Assembly: GCA_001802655.1 (NCBI GenBank)
Contig: MGZO01000123.1
Coordinates: 1-20,980 of the forward strand
Direction of reading: 5' to 3'
DNA from: Hydrogenophilales bacterium RIFOXYD1_FULL_62_11
GTDB lineage: Bacteria > Pseudomonadota > Gammaproteobacteria > Burkholderiales > Thiobacillaceae
DNA: 20,980 bases
Shown: in pieces, positions 1-8,155 of the stretch
How the letters are laid out: each line of letters starts with the position of its first letter
Position numbering within the stretch: the first letter of the stretch is position 1
Notes under the pieces: model-generated
The model's input: only the letters and a program-made list of their open reading frames with translations
What the model was told of the DNA's origin: nothing
The model's database searches: none
Translations under genes and position numbers: made by a program

Positions 1-216
1 AACCGCGTCTTCGATCTGGGCCTCGGGCCGGTGACGCTGGCGTTTGCCGGTGCGGCTAGACCTGAGGACCAGCGCGCCATCGACGCCGTTGCCGCGTCGG
101 TGCCGCCTGCTGACTTCGCGGCCGCCTGGCTGCGCCATCGCGGCCTCAACTGGGCCGCCGACCTGATCCCCTCTTATCCGTCGTTCCCCTTCACCACCCA
201 GGAGAAGCTCCCATGA
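1..216 (+). CDS. trbE: TrbE conjugative ATPase (VirB4 family), C-terminal end only
   Basis: Only the last 71 codons are in the window, so neither the Walker motifs nor the start can be seen. TrbE/VirB4 proteins are the large ATPases that power pilus assembly and DNA transfer at the inner face of the conjugation channel. The reading frame is open from base 1 and contains the FDLGLGPVTLAF stretch followed by an Ala/Asp-rich helix, which resembles TrbE C-termini. The assignment leans on position: it lies directly before trbJ, as in Tn4371-type and IncP operons. Its TGA stop overlaps the trbJ ATG as ATGA, which implies translational coupling. Confidence 0.75.
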   Translation, partial: NRVFDLGLGPVTLAFAGAARPEDQRAIDAVAASVPPADFAAAWLRHRGLNWAADLIPSYPSFPFTTQEKLP

Positions 217-941
217 AGAAAACCCTGCTTGCCATCGCCGCCGCCATTCTCATAACCGTGATGCCCGCAGCACAGGCGCAATGGGTGGTGATCGACCCCA
301 CCAATCTCGTGCAGAACATCCTGACCGCCGCCCGTGCTCTGCAGCAAATCAACAACCAGATCCAGCAACTGCAGAACGAAGCGCAGATGCTGACCAACCA
401 GGCGAAGAACCTGACCAGCCTCCCCTTCAGCGCGCTCAATCAACTGCAATCTGCGCTGTCCGCGACGAACCAGCTGCTGCAGCAGGCGCAGGGGCTGTCA
501 TTGAACCTGACGCAGATGGAGACCCAGTTCGCGCAGCTCTATCCCGCTGCCTACACCGCCTCGACCCCGGCAAACCAGATGGCGCTCGACGCCAGCCAGC
601 GTTGGCAGAACTCATTGGAGGCTCTGCGCACCGCAGCCAAGGTGCAGTCGCAGTCGGTGCAGAATTTCGCTTCCGACGAGCAGACCTTGAGCGACCTCGT
701 GAACAACAGCCAGTCGGCGGTGGGCGCCTTGCAGGCCACCCAGGCAACGAACCAGTTGCTCGCCTTGCAGGCCCGGCAGGCAATCCAGGCGCAGCAACTC
801 CAGGTCACGCAAGACCGCGCCGTCGCCCTCGAACAGGCGCGTCAGGTCGCGGTACATGCGCGTGCCATCGAGGTGCGCAACCGCTTCCATGGCACCGGCA
901 CACCGTATACGCCGACCAGCGTCAACTTCTACGGCAACTGA
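213..941 (+). CDS. trbJ: TrbJ, VirB5-like conjugal transfer protein
   Basis: This 242-residue protein begins with a Sec signal peptide (KK, hydrophobic core, probable cut after residue 22 in AQA-QW). A long Gln/Asn/Ala-rich helical region follows (about residues 35-215), with many heptad-like stretches such as LQQINNQIQQLQ. This is the usual look of TrbJ/VirB5, a periplasmic and pilus-tip-associated protein of Trb conjugation systems. The start is fixed by AGGAG at 200-204, eight bases upstream, and by the ATGA overlap with trbE. The C-terminus (residues 224-234) carries R-F-x-G-T-G-T-P-Y-T-P, which reappears in the next protein. The family call is firm from composition, length and operon position. 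Confidence 0.88.
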   Translation: MKKTLLAIAAAILITVMPAAQAQWVVIDPTNLVQNILTAARALQQINNQIQQLQNEAQMLTNQAKNLTSLPFSALNQLQSALSATNQLLQQAQGLSLNLTQMETQFAQLYPAAYTASTPANQMALDASQRWQNSLEALRTAAKVQSQSVQNFASDEQTLSDLVNNSQSAVGALQATQATNQLLALQARQAIQAQQLQVTQDRAVALEQARQVAVHARAIEVRNRFHGTGTPYTPTSVNFYGN

Positions 942-950
942 GGAAAACTT

Positions 951-1211
951 ATGAAAATCCTCCTGACCACCGTTGCCTGCACCCTGCTGCTCGCCGCGTG
1001 CAGCAAGCCCAATCCCGATACCGTCGAATCGCTGCTGGTGAATCCTGATCGCTTGAAGGAGGTCCGCGCACAATGCAAGGCCGATCACGCAAAGATAGGC
1101 GACGCGCTATGCAATATGGCCGCCGAAGCCACGCGGCGGCGCTTCATGGGCAGCGGCACGCCGTACACGCCAGTGCCACCGGCTGCACCCGCCTCCGCAC
1201 CGAAAGACTGA
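951..1211 (+). CDS. EexN/TrbK-like lipoprotein, probable entry exclusion
   Basis: This is an 86-residue lipoprotein. The signal sequence ends in a clear lipobox (LLAAC, lipidated Cys17), followed by Ser-Lys. The mature part has two cysteines (42 and 54), an Arg-rich run and a Pro/Ala-rich tail. The pattern V-x-x-L-x-x-N-P-x-R, then a Cys pair around Lys/Asp, is like EexN-family lipoproteins. Those sit at the TrbK position between trbJ and trbL and block uptake of a second copy of the same element. The gene starts 9 bp after trbJ and ends 3 bp before trbL, so it belongs to the operon. Residues 64-74 repeat a motif from the end of TrbJ. The exclusion role is inferred from family and position. 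Confidence 0.75.
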   Translation: MKILLTTVACTLLLAACSKPNPDTVESLLVNPDRLKEVRAQCKADHAKIGDALCNMAAEATRRRFMGSGTPYTPVPPAAPASAPKD

Positions 1212-1214
1212 GCC

Positions 1215-2576
1215 ATGAACGACCTGTCGGTCATCGACCACTTCCTCGATGTCTTCTCGACCTACATCGACTCGGGTTTCGGCCTGCTGCATGGCGAGGT
1301 GGCGTTCCTCACCGCCACGCTGGTGGTGATCGACATGACGCTGGCCGGGCTGTTCTGGGCAATGGGCGGCGAGGACGTGATCGGCAGGCTGATCAAAAAG
1401 ACGCTCTACGTCGGTGCCTTCGCCTTCATCATCGGCAACTTCAACAATCTGGCTGGCATCCTGTTCAATTCGTTTGCCGGGCTCGGGCTGGTGGCATCGG
1501 GTTCCACGCTGACACAAGCGCAGTTTCTGCAGCCGGGCCACCTGGCCAAGGTCGGCGTCGATGCGGCGCAACCGATCATGGCGCAGATCAGCGACCTGAC
1601 CGGCTTCCCCGAGGTGTTCGCGAACCTCGATGTCATCTCGGTGCTGTTTCTCACCTGGCTGGTGGTGATCGTCAGCTTCTTCGTGCTCGCGGTGCAGCTC
1701 TTCGTCACGCTGATCGAATTCAAGCTGACCACGCTCGCGGGCTTCGTGCTGGTGCCGTTTGCGCTGTGGAACAAAACCGCATTCCTGGCCGAACGTGTAC
1801 TGGGCAACGTGGTGTCATCGGGCATCAAGGTGCTGGTGCTGGCGGTGATTGTCGGCATCGGTACGGGACTGTTTGCACAGTTCCAGGTGCCGCCCGGCAC
1901 TGAGCCCTCTATCGATCTGGCGCTGACCATCATGCTGGCCTCACTGGCGATGCTGGGACTCGGTATCTTCGGGCCGGGAATTGCCACCGGGCTGGTGTCC
2001 GGTGCACCGCAGCTCGGAGCCGGTGCGGCGGCCGGAACGGCGCTGGGTGCTGCTGGTTTGGCGGTGGCTGGAGGTGCGGCTATCGCCACAGGAGGTGCAG
2101 CGGTTGCCGCTGGAGCACGCATGGTGCCGGGCGCTGCGCGCGCGGCCATCGGTAGCGCTGCATCGGCCGGGCGTGCGACCAGCTCAATGGCAAGCGGCGC
2201 GAAGACCGCCTACCAGGCTGGCGCCGCCGCATCGGGTGGCGGTGGTGTTCGTGCTGCAGGTGCTGGCCTCGCCAATGTAGCCAAAAGCGGTGCCGGTGCA
2301 GTTGGCCAGCGTGTCGCGGCCGGTGCCAAGGCGGTCAAGGATCGCGTAGCCAATTTCGTCGCGGAAGCTGCTGCGCCTGCGGCGGCCGCGAGTTCTACCG
2401 AATCGGCCGATTCGACCGAAGCCAAGCCATCAACGGCAGAGCCCGCCTGGGCCAAACAAATGCGCCGCAAACAGCAGGTGAGCCATGCGGCCACCACGGC
2501 GGCTCACACCCTGCACTCCGGCGATCACGGCGGCAGCGGTGCCAGTCCGAGCCTGCGCGACGATTCGAACCACTAA
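1215..2576 (+). CDS. trbL: TrbL, VirB6-like polytopic channel protein
   Basis: The 453-residue product is an inner-membrane protein. Hydrophobic segments are visible at roughly residues 28-48, 64-86, 140-167, 171-186, 203-222 and 235-258. After that comes a long Ala/Gly-rich low-complexity tail (about 260-390) and a charged, Ser/Thr/Glu-rich end. This is the standard architecture of TrbL/VirB6, which forms part of the DNA path across the inner membrane. The gene begins 3 bp after the lipoprotein gene. The tail is compositionally simple and carries no recognisable domain. In many related systems this is the variable region. Confidence 0.9.
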   Translation: MNDLSVIDHFLDVFSTYIDSGFGLLHGEVAFLTATLVVIDMTLAGLFWAMGGEDVIGRLIKKTLYVGAFAFIIGNFNNLAGILFNSFAGLGLVASGSTLTQAQFLQPGHLAKVGVDAAQPIMAQISDLTGFPEVFANLDVISVLFLTWLVVIVSFFVLAVQLFVTLIEFKLTTLAGFVLVPFALWNKTAFLAERVLGNVVSSGIKVLVLAVIVGIGTGLFAQFQVPPGTEPSIDLALTIMLASLAMLGLGIFGPGIATGLVSGAPQLGAGAAAGTALGAAGLAVAGGAAIATGGAAVAAGARMVPGAARAAIGSAASAGRATSSMASGAKTAYQAGAAASGGGGVRAAGAGLANVAKSGAGAVGQRVAAGAKAVKDRVANFVAEAAAPAAAASSTESADSTEAKPSTAEPAWAKQMRRKQQVSHAATTAAHTLHSGDHGGSGASPSLRDDSNH

Positions 2577-2599
2577 GGAAGTTTAACGGAGATCAGTTC

Positions 2600-3307
2600 A
2601 TGCGATTCAAACGACCCCAGGTGAAGTACTCGGAAACGCCCGAGCCCATCACCCCCTACCAGGCTGCCGCGCAGGTCTGGGACCAGCGCATCGGCAGTGC
2701 GCGCGTGCAGGCGAAAAACTGGCGGCTGATGGCCTTCGGCTGTCTGTCGCTCGCGCTGCTGATGGCCGGTGGACTGGTGTGGCGCTCGGCGCAGTCCATC
2801 GTCACGCCTTATGTGGTCGAGGTCGCCACCGGCGGTCAGGTACGCGCGGTGGGCAAGGCCGCCACGCCGTACAAGCCAAACGATGCGCAGATCGCCTACC
2901 ACCTGGCACGTTTCCTTACCGACGTGCGCTCGCTGTCGATCGATCCCATCGTCGTGCGGCAGAACTGGCTCGAAGCCTACGAGTATGCCACGGACAAGGG
3001 CGCAGCCACGCTGAACGACTACGCGCGCGTCAACGATCCGTTTGCGCGCATCGGGCAGGCCTCGACGGCCGTAGAGATCACCAGCGTGGTTCGAGCCAGC
3101 GAATCCTCGTTCCAGGTGCGCTGGATCGAGCGCAGCTATGTGAACGGTTCGCCCTCTGGCGTCGAGCGCTGGACGGCTGTGCTATCCATCGTGCTGCATC
3201 CGCCGCGCACCGAAGAGCGACTGCGCAAGAACCCCCTAGGAATTTACGTGAACGGCCTTTCCTGGAGCCGTGAACTCGACGCGATCGAAGGAGCCAAGAA
3301 ACCATGA
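2600..3307 (+). CDS. trbF: TrbF, VirB8-like transfer protein
   Basis: This 235-residue protein has a short cytoplasmic N-terminus (with PYQAAAQVWDQRIG around residues 19-32), one transmembrane helix at about 41-61 and a periplasmic domain. That is the bitopic VirB8/TrbF layout. VirB8 proteins nucleate channel assembly by contacting the VirB6, VirB9 and VirB10 equivalents. The motif VDPIVVRQNW-like stretch near residues 114-123 and the W-x-E-R-S segment after residue 170 are typical. A GGAGA lies a few bases upstream of the ATG. The TGA stop overlaps the trbG start as ATGA. Confidence 0.9.
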   Translation: MRFKRPQVKYSETPEPITPYQAAAQVWDQRIGSARVQAKNWRLMAFGCLSLALLMAGGLVWRSAQSIVTPYVVEVATGGQVRAVGKAATPYKPNDAQIAYHLARFLTDVRSLSIDPIVVRQNWLEAYEYATDKGAATLNDYARVNDPFARIGQASTAVEITSVVRASESSFQVRWIERSYVNGSPSGVERWTAVLSIVLHPPRTEERLRKNPLGIYVNGLSWSRELDAIEGAKKP

Positions 3308-4317
3308 AAACCCAAATCCGTATTTACGCTTTGCCGTTGATCCTGAGCGCCACCTTGGTGACTGTCACCGGCTGCGCCACACACGGCACGCCGCCGCCGG
3401 ACATCACGCTGGACGAACCCGTCGCGGCGCACGCGCTGCCGGAGCCGCCCAAACCCATCGAGGTGGTTGAAATGCCCAAACCACTTCCGCTGCCGGAACA
3501 GTTGAAGCCGCTGGCGAGCTCGCCAGAGGACAAGCCAGTCGCCGAATCGCCCGACGAGAAGGCTCGTGTGGAGCGCGCCAATGCCGAAGCCCGCGTGGCC
3601 CCCAGCCGCGAAGGCTATATAAACGCGATCCAGGTCTGGCCCTATACGGACGGCGCGCTGTATCAGCTCTACACCAGTCCGGGGCGTGTCACTGTTATCA
3701 CCTTGCAGCAGGGTGAGGAACTGGTGACGGTCTCGGCTGGCGACACCGTGCGCTGGATAGTAGGTGACACGGCCAGCGGCGCGGGTGCCAGCCTGCGCGT
3801 GAACATCCTCGTGAAGCCGACGCGCATCGGACTGAAGACGAATCTCGTCATCACCACCAACCGCCGCACCTACCTGCTGGAGCTGTCTTCGACACCGCAG
3901 GCGTGGATGGCCTCGGCCTCCTGGGATTATCCGAAGGACCGCATGCTGGCCTTGCAGAAGCAGGCGCAGCAGGCTCAGGCGGCAGCGCCAGTGGACTCAG
4001 GCTTGTCGCTGGAGCAGATCAAGTTCCGCTACGCGATCACCGGCGACAGCCCACCATGGAAACCGCTGCGCGCATTCGATGACGGCGAGCGGGTCTATAT
4101 CCAGTTCCCTGCTGGCATCGCGCAGGGCGAGCTGCCGCCGCTATTCGTGATCGGACAGCAGGGCGATGGCCAGCTCGTGAACTACCGCTTCCGCTCCCCC
4201 TATTACGTGGTGGATCGGCTGTTTGGTGCAGCCGAGTTGCGGCTAGGTGCGGACAAGGCCGCCGTCGTTCGCATCGAACGCACCGATGGCGTGGTTAGCA
4301 CGGCGCGGAGGTATTGA
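3304..4317 (+). CDS. trbG: TrbG, VirB9-like outer-membrane core protein
   Basis: The 337-residue product starts with a lipoprotein-type signal (VTGC, lipidated Cys24). A Pro/Glu/Lys-rich linker runs to about residue 95. It is followed by a VirB9/CagX domain marked by WPYTDGALYQLY, the Gly-Asp-Thr-x-R-W segment, and later YAITGDSPPWKP and TYIQFP-like strands. VirB9/TrbG pairs with the VirB7-like lipoprotein and VirB10 to form the outer-membrane ring. Here the protein carries its own lipobox, which can substitute for a separate VirB7. It overlaps trbF by 4 bp. Its stop is closely followed by trbI. Confidence 0.9.
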   Translation: MKTQIRIYALPLILSATLVTVTGCATHGTPPPDITLDEPVAAHALPEPPKPIEVVEMPKPLPLPEQLKPLASSPEDKPVAESPDEKARVERANAEARVAPSREGYINAIQVWPYTDGALYQLYTSPGRVTVITLQQGEELVTVSAGDTVRWIVGDTASGAGASLRVNILVKPTRIGLKTNLVITTNRRTYLLELSSTPQAWMASASWDYPKDRMLALQKQAQQAQAAAPVDSGLSLEQIKFRYAITGDSPPWKPLRAFDDGERVYIQFPAGIAQGELPPLFVIGQQGDGQLVNYRFRSPYYVVDRLFGAAELRLGADKAAVVRIERTDGVVSTARRY

Positions 4318-4319
4318 GC

Positions 4320-5600
4320 ATGAGCACGTCCGCCACACTGCAGACGCCGCCGACTGGGGTAAATAAGGCCGACCCGGACACCTTGGCTCTGCGCGCTTCG
4401 CCGCGCCCAGTCACGCGACTCAATCGGCGCATGCTGGCGGTGCTTGCAGGGGCGCTCGGCATCGTCATCCTGGGCGCCACGCTCTGGTCCTTGCAGCCAC
4501 ACAAGCGCGAACGCAACCCGGCCACCGAGCTGTACAACGTGGATCGCGTCTCACGGGCCGATAGCCTCGACCAGTTGCCCAAGGACTATACCAAAGTGGT
4601 GCCAATGGCTAAGCCTGTAGTGCCGATGTTGGGTGAGCCGTTGCCGGGCGACTTGGGGCCGGCCATCGTGCATGCGCAGAACCACGGGAACACAGGCGCA
4701 TACACTCCCGCGCAACCCGGCCGCATCGCTCAGCCGGGCGATGCCGAGGATGCGGCGCGTTCGTCGGTGTTCTTCCGCAGCAGTAGTACAACAAAGGCGG
4801 CATCGGCTACCACCACAGCCGCAATCCAGCCCGAGCAGGCATCGGGCAATCGGGCCTTCAATCCGATGGCAACGGCGACGGCATCGACACAGCCAACCGA
4901 TCCAACGGCTGCGCAGAACCGGCAGGATCAGAAGGAAGCGTTCCTCACGAATGGCGGCGACACCGCTACCCGCAATCCGGCCAGCCTGCAACTGCCAGTC
5001 TCGCCCTATCAGGTGATGGCGGGCACCATCATTCCGGCAGCGCTGGTAACGGGCATCAACTCCGACCTGCCGGGACAGGTCATCGCCAACGTAACCGAGG
5101 CGGTCTACGACACGGCCACGGGTCGCTTCCTGCTGATTCCGCAGGGCTCGCGGCTGATCGGCCGCTACGACAGCCAGGTGTCATTCGGTCAGCGACGCGT
5201 GCTGCTTGTGTGGACGCGGATGATCCTGCCCGACACCTCATCCATTTCGCTCGACCGCCTGCCCGGCATCGACCCCGCAGGCTATGCCGGGCTGGAGGAT
5301 GGCGTCGATTGGCATTGGGACCGCATCCTCGCCGGTGCCGCCTTGTCCACGCTACTCGGCGTAGGCGCCGAGCTGGCGGCCCCCGATCGCAGCGGTAGTG
5401 ACGGCAAGGTCATCATCGCCACGCGCCAGAGCGCGCAGGACACAGTGAACCAGGTCGGTCAGGAGATCACCAAACGCAACGTGAGCATCCAGCCGACGCT
5501 GACTATCCGGCCCGGCTTCCCAATGCGGGTAATGGTGAACAAGGATCTGATCCTGCGGCCGTACCAGCCGCTGTTCTTCCAGAGGGGATCGTCGCAATGA
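4320..5600 (+). CDS. trbI: TrbI, VirB10-like channel scaffold protein
   Basis: VirB10/TrbI spans both membranes and transmits ATP energy from the inner-membrane complex to the outer-membrane pore. The 426-residue product has one transmembrane helix (about residues 37-57) after a cytoplasmic N-terminus. A Pro/Thr/Ala/Gln-rich periplasmic linker follows. The conserved C-terminal beta-barrel domain begins near residue 225: SPYQVMAGTIIPAALVTGIN, then LIPQGSRLIGRYDS and DRLPGIDPAGYAGLEDGVD. I chose ATG 4320, because GGAGG at 4307-4311 is 8 bases away. A TTG at 4314 is only two bases from it and would overlap trbG. Confidence 0.92.
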   Translation: MSTSATLQTPPTGVNKADPDTLALRASPRPVTRLNRRMLAVLAGALGIVILGATLWSLQPHKRERNPATELYNVDRVSRADSLDQLPKDYTKVVPMAKPVVPMLGEPLPGDLGPAIVHAQNHGNTGAYTPAQPGRIAQPGDAEDAARSSVFFRSSSTTKAASATTTAAIQPEQASGNRAFNPMATATASTQPTDPTAAQNRQDQKEAFLTNGGDTATRNPASLQLPVSPYQVMAGTIIPAALVTGINSDLPGQVIANVTEAVYDTATGRFLLIPQGSRLIGRYDSQVSFGQRRVLLVWTRMILPDTSSISLDRLPGIDPAGYAGLEDGVDWHWDRILAGAALSTLLGVGAELAAPDRSGSDGKVIIATRQSAQDTVNQVGQEITKRNVSIQPTLTIRPGFPMRVMVNKDLILRPYQPLFFQRGSSQ

Positions 5601-5860
5601 GCATGTCCACCAGCAAGCTGCGGCTGGGTCCGCTGCCTAAAGCCGAAACCGTAAAGCTTACGATCTCGCTGTCCACCAACCTGAAGGCAATGCTGGATCA
5701 TTACGCGGCTCTTCATGCCCAGACCTACGGCGAATCCGTGGACGGCATCGCCTTGATACCCCACATGCTTGAAGCCTTCATGATTCGCGACCGTGAATTC
5801 AAGAAATATCTGGCGAAAGCCGGATCGGTGCCCCATCCGAAACCGGTGCCTGGCGCCTAA
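5597..5860 (+). CDS. DUF2274-type small protein, last gene of the trb operon
   Basis: This 87-residue protein has no signal or membrane segment. Its core, KLRLGPLPKAETVKLTISLS followed by an amphipathic helix (about residues 26-60), resembles the DUF2274 proteins that close trb operons in Tn4371-like elements. The K-L-T-I-S-L-S strand plus helices is reminiscent of ribbon-helix-helix folds, so a DNA-binding or accessory regulatory role is possible but unproven. The start overlaps the trbI stop as ATGA, with GAGGGG at 5582-5587. ATG 5603 is an alternative start that loses two residues. No clear terminator follows in the 51 bp before the convergent aminotransferase gene. Confidence 0.75.
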   Translation: MSMSTSKLRLGPLPKAETVKLTISLSTNLKAMLDHYAALHAQTYGESVDGIALIPHMLEAFMIRDREFKKYLAKAGSVPHPKPVPGA

Positions 5861-5911
5861 GCTTTGAAAATCGTGTATCTCCCATTGTCCGCACGAGACA
5901 TTGGCAGTAAT

Positions 5912-7102
5912 TTACACGGCTCTCGATAGGTATCGGTGCAATAGGCGGGACAGGCGAATGACGATCTCGTCTATGTCCTGCTCAGTCGCCACCAGGGCAG
6001 GTAGAAGACGAATAGTCCTGCCACGAGTCACGTTGATGAGCAAACGTTCCTGCTCGATGGCGAGTCGCGCCAGACTGTCGCAGGTGCGATCCAGCTCGAT
6101 GCCCACCATCAGTCCCTGTCCGCGAACGTCGGTAACGCCAGCCAGTGCTCCAATTTCCTTGCGCAGCCCATCGACCAAGTGCCGGCCAAGACAACCCGCG
6201 CGCCGTGGCAACTCATCGCGCGCTGTGATTTCGAGTACCTTGCAACCCACACGACAGGCAAGCGGATTGCCGCCGAAGGTGGAGCCATGCCGGCCGGGGC
6301 TAAACAGCTTCGCCGCGACGCCGCCCGCCAGGCAGGCGCCGATCGGAATGCCGTTACCGAGACCTTTGGCAATCGTGACCACATCGGGGCGCACATGCGC
6401 ATGCTGATATCCGAACCAGGCACCGGTTCGACCGAGACCGGTCTGCACTTCGTCGATCATCATCAGCCAGTGGCGCTCATCGCTGAGCGCCCGCAATACC
6501 CGTAGGTAGTCGGGCGACAACGGTCTGACGCCACCTTCTCCCTGGATCGTTTCCACCAGTACGGCAACGATGTTAGCGCGTGTGCGAGCAATGGCATGGA
6601 TCGCGTCGATGTCGTTGGCCGGCACGTGGACAAAACCCTCGACCAGCGGCGCATAGCCTTCCTGCACAGCCGCGCTGCCCGTGGCCGACAGGGTGGCCAG
6701 CGTGCGGCCGTGGAAGCTGTTTTCCATTACCAGAATTGCCGGGGTAGCAATGCCCCGGGTGCGGGCATGCAAACGGGCGAGCTTGATGGCGGTCTCGTTG
6801 GCTTCCGCACCTGAGTTGCAGAAGAACACGTTGTCCATTCCGGCGAGATCGCACAGTCGTTGCCCCAGCTTCTCCTGCCATTCGATCTCGAACAGGTTGG
6901 AGGTATGCAGCAGGCGCGTGGCCTGATCGGGGATGGCCTCGGCGATCTCTGGATGGGCATGTCCCAGGTTGGTGACGGCGATACCGGCGATGGCATCCAA
7001 ATATTCGTTGCCTTGCTCATCCCACAGGCGCATGCCGCGACCATGGGTGAAACGTAGTGGAAGGCGCTGATAGGTGCGCATGAGGTACTGAGCGGGGCTC
7101 AT
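5912..7102 (-). CDS. argD: Class-III aminotransferase, acetylornithine transaminase type
   Basis: The 396-residue product is a fold-type I PLP enzyme of the ArgD/AstC group. It converts N-acetylglutamate semialdehyde and glutamate to N-acetylornithine and 2-oxoglutarate, or the reverse. Visible motifs are SGAEANETAIKLAR (97-110), SFHGRTLATLSATG (129-142), ETIQGEGG (184-191), the Asp of MIDEVQTGLGRTG (D217), the Schiff-base lysine in TIAKGLGNG (K246), and HGSTFGGNPLAC (272-283). Length is normal. The open frame extends to 7411, but the ATG at 7102 has GGAG 8 bases upstream and overlaps the stop of the small gene before it (ATGA). Substrate cannot be settled from sequence, since related ornithine or GABA enzymes share these motifs. 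Whether it is a housekeeping or extra argD copy is unknown. Confidence 0.85.
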   Translation of the reverse strand: MSPAQYLMRTYQRLPLRFTHGRGMRLWDEQGNEYLDAIAGIAVTNLGHAHPEIAEAIPDQATRLLHTSNLFEIEWQEKLGQRLCDLAGMDNVFFCNSGAEANETAIKLARLHARTRGIATPAILVMENSFHGRTLATLSATGSAAVQEGYAPLVEGFVHVPANDIDAIHAIARTRANIVAVLVETIQGEGGVRPLSPDYLRVLRALSDERHWLMMIDEVQTGLGRTGAWFGYQHAHVRPDVVTIAKGLGNGIPIGACLAGGVAAKLFSPGRHGSTFGGNPLACRVGCKVLEITARDELPRRAGCLGRHLVDGLRKEIGALAGVTDVRGQGLMVGIELDRTCDSLARLAIEQERLLINVTRGRTIRLLPALVATEQDIDEIVIRLSRLLHRYLSRAV

Positions 7103-7374
7103 GGGGAAGACTCCGTAGCTCCATCGCCGGGAAACAAGGCTGTAATCGGCAGGGATTGGAACAAGGGTTCCCGACCGAGAACTTTCAGCCCGTGCGGACC
7201 ACTTTCGAGCAGCCGACGCTCTTCGTGCGCGACGAATAGCTCGGTGCGATAACCGTCCCGCGCCGGCAAGCGTTGCAACAGATCGCGGATGGCATCGTCC
7301 GCCCAGGACGTCTCGCTCTAGAATTGGCCGAGCAGCCGGCCGTGCCGGGAAATGACGAGGCGGTAGGCTTTCAT
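7099..7374 (-). pseudogene. Small conserved-looking gene interrupted by one amber codon
   Basis: Reading from ATG 7374 gives a 92-codon frame with a single in-frame TAG at codon 19 (7318-7320). It then stays open to a TGA that overlaps the argD ATG as ATGA. Translation begins MKAYRLVISRHGRLLGQF, then stop, then SETSWADDAIRDLLQRLPAR and onward. GGGAGG lies 9 bases upstream of the ATG. The strong ribosome site, the coupled stop and the protein-like composition on both sides of the TAG argue for a real gene with a recent nonsense change (GAG or CAG to TAG), or a sequencing error. No ATG or GTG follows the TAG in frame, so only a TTG restart or readthrough could make the rest. I do not recognise the family and it has no visible catalytic motif. 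Confidence 0.65.
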
Positions 7375-7438
7375 GGCGTGACGCCTCCCGCGAACAGCGC
7401 ATTGCTCGCAATTGCTTCGAGATCAGAACGCGTCACAT

Positions 7439-8155
7439 TCATTCTGGGCGTACGCCCATACCCTGCAATCGATCCAGCCAATCCTCCATCACGAGGCGTG
7501 TCGCCTTTGCCAACGCTGCACCATGATGCCGGGCGTCCTCGCGCACGGTGCGCGGATCGACGCCCGCCTGAGCCAGTTCGGCGCAGTGGCCGACCAGCCA
7601 ACGTTCGATCTGGCTGGCGTCTGCTTCCAAGTGGAACTGAAGACCCAACACCGCATCGCCGAACGCAAAAGCCTGTTGCGCGCAGCGCGGCGTGCTCGCC
7701 AGCAGCTTGCCACCAGCCGGCAGGTCGAAGCGGTCGCCGTGCCAGTGCAGCACCGGTACGCCAGCCAGCGGGGCGAGCACCGAATTTTGTCCATCCTCGG
7801 TCAGCGTCAGCTCGCCAAAGCCGATTTCCTTGTAACCCATCGAGGCCACCTTGGCGCCCGAGAGACGGGCGATCAATTGCGCACCCAGACAAATGCCCAG
7901 CAGCGGCCGGCCGCTGGCCAGGCGCTGTTCGATCAGGCGCAGCTCTGCGGCCAGAAAGGGATAGGCGTCCTCATCGAAAGCGCCGATGGGGCCTCCCAAA
8001 GCGACGATAAGATCGGCCGAACCTGCATCGACCACCGTCAGGTCGTCCACGGCCGGGTCGAGATAGCGCACGTCGAAGCCGCGCTCACGCAGCAGCTGCT
8101 CCAGCGTGCCAAGGTCTTCGAAGTGAATATGGCGCAGGGCCAGGGCGGTCTTCAT
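7439..8155 (-). CDS. Class I glutamine amidotransferase domain protein
   Basis: The 238-residue protein is a stand-alone class I (triad) glutamine amidotransferase, like the GMP synthase-like or YfeJ/GatD group. The nucleophile elbow GICLGAQL holds Cys89, and GLQFHLEA supplies His175 and Glu177, so the triad is complete. ALGGPIG (residues 52-58) is the usual oxyanion-side loop. Such enzymes release ammonia from glutamine, or act on gamma-glutamyl bonds, for a partner enzyme. No synthetase partner is fused or adjacent, so the acceptor is unknown. Its ATG overlaps the stop of the YggS-type gene (ATGA), so the two are probably co-translated. The broken small gene follows 64 bp downstream. Confidence 0.85.
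   Translation of the reverse strand: MKTALALRHIHFEDLGTLEQLLRERGFDVRYLDPAVDDLTVVDAGSADLIVALGGPIGAFDEDAYPFLAAELRLIEQRLASGRPLLGICLGAQLIARLSGAKVASMGYKEIGFGELTLTEDGQNSVLAPLAGVPVLHWHGDRFDLPAGGKLLASTPRCAQQAFAFGDAVLGLQFHLEADASQIERWLVGHCAELAQAGVDPRTVREDARHHGAALAKATRLVMEDWLDRLQGMGVRPE

Noticed and set aside
281..1048. 255-codon plus-strand frame overlapping trbJ
   Set aside because: Arg/Pro-rich out-of-frame translation that covers the trbJ and lipoprotein genes; both have ribosome sites and signal sequences, while this frame has neither.
1406..2149. 247-codon minus-strand frame opposite trbL
   Set aside because: Antisense of the membrane segments of TrbL; no motif or ribosome site, and opposite in direction to a tight operon.
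4314..4319. TTG start for TrbI
   Set aside because: Only two bases from GGAGG; ATG 4320 has the right spacing.
5861..5911. Attachment site at the end of the trb operon
   Set aside because: I compared it by eye with 19293-19323 and the other gaps and found no shared repeat of useful length.
7318..7320. TAG as a recoded amino acid (pyrrolysine-like)
   Set aside because: No pyrrolysine genes are seen, the codon is in a short protein without a known recoded site, and a single-base change from GAG or CAG is simpler.
7103..7411. N-terminal extension of the ArgD frame
   Set aside because: The extra 103 codons read Arg/Ser-rich sequence unlike ArgD; the ATG at 7102 has its own ribosome site, and another frame here encodes the amber-split small gene.
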